DNA from: Candidatus Acidiferrales bacterium
Lineage (GTDB): Bacteria > Acidobacteriota > Terriglobia > Acidiferrales > UBA7541
Assembly (NCBI GenBank): GCA_035934015.1
Contig: DASYYH010000003.1
Span: 248,001-312,000 of the forward strand
DNA: 64,000 nt
Reading direction: 5' to 3'
Made by a program: the position numbers and the translations under genes
Shown here: one piece after another, positions 62,034-64,000 of the stretch
Layout of the letters: each line of letters begins with the position of its first letter
Numbering within the stretch: the stretch's first letter is position 1
The notes under the pieces: generated by a model
Database searches by the model: none
What the model was told of the DNA's origin: nothing
What the model saw: the letters and a program-made list of their open reading frames with translations, nothing else

Positions 62034-63239
62034 TTATCCGCCCGCGGAAACGGAAAATAGCGGCAGGTACAGCGCAATCAAAATAAACAAAATAATCAGC
62101 GCTATGATAACCAAGACAACTGGCTCGATGATTGAGATCAGTACCCCGGTCTTTAAATTCGTCTCTTCCTCGTAGAATTGCGCGACGCTCCCCAGCATGG
62201 GCGCCAGCGCGCCAGATGCTTCTCCCACTTCGATCATGTCGAGCGCGAGAGCGGGGATCATGTTTGTATCTGCCAATGCCGCGTGCAACGCGCCGCCCTC
62301 GCGCACCTTTTGCGCTGACCTAAGAACCGCTCTCGAGACTAACCGGCTGGTCATGGCATTCGCTGCTGTTTCCAGTCCGTTCACTAAGGGCGTTCCTCCG
62401 CGAAGCAAGGTGCCCAATGTGCGCGTAAACTGGGCCATCTGAAATTTCATCCAGACATCCCCGACCACGGGAATCTTCAATTTCAGACGGTCCACAGCCA
62501 AACCGCCTGCGCTTGTCCTCGACCAAAAAAACAGAAGGACGAGTCCAACCGCGGCAAGCACAACAGCGGTCAAAATCCACTTGCCGTAGCCCATCACGAG
62601 CGTGATCAAAAATTGCGTAGGCGCAGGAAGTTTTGTGCCCAAATCTGCATACAGTTTGGCAAACTGTGGGATTACATAGGCAACCAGATATGAAACGATG
62701 CATGTCGCAGCGACGACCAGGAAAGTCGGATAAACCAGAACGCTGATGAGTTTCTTGCGAATCCCCGATGTCACGCGTTGATAGGAGATGTAGTCATCCA
62801 GAACCCCTGGCAGATCGCCGCTTTTCTCGCCGGCTCGCAGCGAGGCAATGTACACGCCGGGAAACATCCCCGTCGCTTCGACTGCGTCCGAAAGCAATTC
62901 TCCTTCGCGCACCTGGCTGCGAACTTCGCTCAGCAGCGGGCGGATCTTCGGCTGGGCGGCACGGTCCGCCAAGAGGTCGAGCGCCTTCAAAATCGGCAAG
63001 CCGGCCTTTATCAGAGTATTAAACTGCTGATTGAAGATCAGGAAGTCACCTGGTGGGAGTTTCCGATTGCTTCGAAGCCCGCCAAATAGTCCGGCGACAG
63101 TTAGGTTCGGACGGACCGTATAAACGTAAAATCCTCGATCGGCCAGCTTCTGACGAGCTTCCGTTTCGCTCTGGGCCGTCTCCAATTGCTGGAAGACGTT
63201 TCCGGTCGCATCCCCGACTTTGCACACAAATTCAGCCAT
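62034..63239 (-). CDS. pilC: Inner-membrane platform protein PilC (GspF family)
   Basis: 401 aa. Two GspF/T2SSF domains, each with a helical bundle and membrane helices: FLIFNQQFNTLIKAGLPILK, SLRAGEKSGDLPGVLDDY, FLVVAATCIVSYLVAYVIP; and FTRTLGTLLRGGTPLVNGLE, MIEVGEASGALAPMLG, VVLVIIALIILFILIALYLP. It is the platform that connects the ATPase to pilin assembly. No Shine-Dalgarno is visible; an extended -10 lies 43 bp upstream. First gene of the operon. Confidence 0.95.
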   Translation of the reverse strand: MAEFVCKVGDATGNVFQQLETAQSETEARQKLADRGFYVYTVRPNLTVAGLFGGLRSNRKLPPGDFLIFNQQFNTLIKAGLPILKALDLLADRAAQPKIRPLLSEVRSQVREGELLSDAVEATGMFPGVYIASLRAGEKSGDLPGVLDDYISYQRVTSGIRKKLISVLVYPTFLVVAATCIVSYLVAYVIPQFAKLYADLGTKLPAPTQFLITLVMGYGKWILTAVVLAAVGLVLLFFWSRTSAGGLAVDRLKLKIPVVGDVWMKFQMAQFTRTLGTLLRGGTPLVNGLETAANAMTSRLVSRAVLRSAQKVREGGALHAALADTNMIPALALDMIEVGEASGALAPMLGSVAQFYEEETNLKTGVLISIIEPVVLVIIALIILFILIALYLPLFSVSAGG

Positions 63240-63281
63240 AAATTGTGGTTTACGCTCGGTGTCCGCGAGCGCTAAGAACAG

Positions 63282-63290
63282 ATTTTAGCA
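63282..63290 (-). promoter_or_regulatory. Extended -10 promoter for the pil operon
   Basis: On the minus strand TGCTAAAAT, i.e. TGn plus TAAAAT (five of six), 43 bp before the pilC start. No -35. Supports pilC being the first gene of the unit and the 181-bp gap to the LolA-like gene being a real boundary. Confidence 0.4.
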
Positions 63291-63420
63291 TAGCGATTCT
63301 GCCGCGCATGTCTCTCCCGTCATTCTGTGCGCAGACGGCAACTGCGCCTTAAGAGATGACTGGCACTAACAGCCTTATGGTAGGAGTCGCTACAGGGGCT
63401 GATGGTTGGCCGGCGGCAAG

Positions 63421-64000
63421 CTATTGAACGCTGCGGGCCAGCGCCGAATCATCCACAATGGCTACGCCCACGGGAGGAGTAAAGTGGAATTTCGCCTCTT
63501 CAATTCGAACATTTTCATGCCAATCGCCAAAGCGGAACTCAGTTTCGATGTCCCCCGGTTGCCGGATTGCCACTCTAACGAGCTGATCTCTTGGGTTTAC
63601 TTCAAAGACGGCCTTCGTAAAGGCGTCCGCATCTTCTTTTCGGGGACTGCAAACAAGAACAGCATTGCCTGCCTCTGCCGGACGTTCCTCAGAACCCCCC
63701 GTTCCAGAACCTAACCTCAGACTTCCGCAGATTCGCTCTAAATTTGCCTTTCCCGCCAGCAGCGCCAGTGGAGTGCGCCAATCCGAACTTTCTTTGATCG
63801 ACGTGCGGCTCGCCGTATGGTTTGCCGGCACGTAATACCAGACATTCTTGCCATCCACTAAGAACATCTTCGTCGACGGCGAATCATAATCCCATCGCAT
63901 GCGTCCGGGCTTCTCGAAATATACCGTGCCGCTCTCGACGCTAATCGCGGACCCGCCGGAGGTGTACTTCTCGAGAAAAATTCCGACCATGCTTTTTGTT
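63421..64000 (-). CDS. LolA-like outer-membrane lipoprotein carrier protein (5' partial)
   Basis: The frame is open to the window edge (upstream codons read TKS before the ATG at 63990), so the true start is outside. LolA features: SAISVESGTVYFEKPGRMRW, DYDSPSTKMFLVDGKNVWYY, then LALLAGKANLE and the final strands FRFGDWHENVRIEEAKFHF. LolA carries lipoproteins from the inner to the outer membrane. An inserted loop with GSGTGGSEERPAEAG sits in the middle. A shared name with LolA does not prove lipoprotein transport in this phylum. Confidence 0.8.
   Translation of the reverse strand, partial: TKSMVGIFLEKYTSGGSAISVESGTVYFEKPGRMRWDYDSPSTKMFLVDGKNVWYYVPANHTASRTSIKESSDWRTPLALLAGKANLERICGSLRLGSGTGGSEERPAEAGNAVLVCSPRKEDADAFTKAVFEVNPRDQLVRVAIRQPGDIETEFRFGDWHENVRIEEAKFHFTPPVGVAIVDDSALARSVQ

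Noticed and set aside
60699-62060. 453-aa open frame opposite pilB
   Set aside because: Antisense of the ATPase gene; no domain pattern in the translated sequence. Similar shadows at 4181-5056, 162-1004, 32091-33104 and 34526-35476 were dropped for the same reason.

Overview
The window looks like a chromosomal segment of a GC-rich, Gram-negative soil-type bacterium, most likely an Acidobacteriota member. This rests on gene content and is an inference: a DUF1800/DUF1501 pair, a DUF2911 protein, a divergent membrane pyrophosphatase, a split B12-dependent acyl-CoA mutase, a TolC-type porin, a LolA-like protein and a type IV pilus assembly operon. Gene density is high, most starts have a visible Shine-Dalgarno, and several genes start with TTG or GTG. 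I see no insertion sequence, prophage, CRISPR array or obvious foreign island. Both ends cut through genes: a TPR protein at the left and a LolA-like protein at the right.

Layout. 1-8.7 kb: TPR regulator tail, a small Cys-rich ORF, a beta-propeller protein, ligA, a diacylglycerol-kinase-like enzyme and two membrane proteins. 8.9-16.6 kb: DUF2911 protein, membrane pyrophosphatase with a strong terminator, DUF1501 (Tat signal) and DUF1800 proteins, proline dehydrogenase. 16.6-26.7 kb: a tight minus-strand run truA, aldehyde dehydrogenase, LeuA-like DRE-TIM enzyme, M20 peptidase, amidohydrolase, EamA exporter, preceded by an acireductone-dioxygenase-like gene and pyrE. 27-37 kb: TolC-like protein, then a plus-strand catabolic island made of a two-subunit acyl-CoA mutase (active-site residues point to isobutyryl-CoA mutase), methylcrotonyl-type carboxyltransferase, HMG-CoA lyase, enoyl-CoA hydratase, thioesterase and histidine ammonia-lyase. 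37-42.6 kb: alpha/beta hydrolase, prepilin peptidase, and a histidine kinase and NtrC-type regulator flanking a small exported protein. 42.6-48.5 kb: minus-strand tatA-tatC-M28 peptidase-aroB-ubiE from a near-consensus promoter, back to back with a ctpA-like protease. 48.5-56.6 kb: S9 peptidase, EVE protein, lipase-maturation-factor protein, tRNA-Ala(CGC), a stand-alone alanyl-tRNA editing protein, threonine synthase, HAD phosphatase. 56.7-64 kb: the operon pilC-pilB-pilM-pilN-pilO-pilP-like-pseudopilin-like, and the LolA-like gene.

How the genes fit together. The 29-37 kb island would feed branched-chain amino acids, butyrate/isobutyrate and histidine into central metabolism, but lacks in this window a biotin carboxylase, a mutase GTPase chaperone and the rest of the hut pathway. 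The prepilin peptidase at 38 kb and the kinase/regulator pair beside it probably serve the pilus operon at 57-63 kb, although no major pilin, secretin or PilT is present here. The Tat genes and a Tat-signal DUF1501 protein are in the same window.

I did not find a clear new defence or mobile system. The best leads are the isobutyryl-type mutase inside a leucine-type island, an acireductone dioxygenase homologue with a lost metal ligand, the thrC-alaX-tRNA-Ala arrangement, a LeuA-like enzyme with a lyase-type active-site motif in a mixed operon, and a pyrophosphatase with a rewritten signature.
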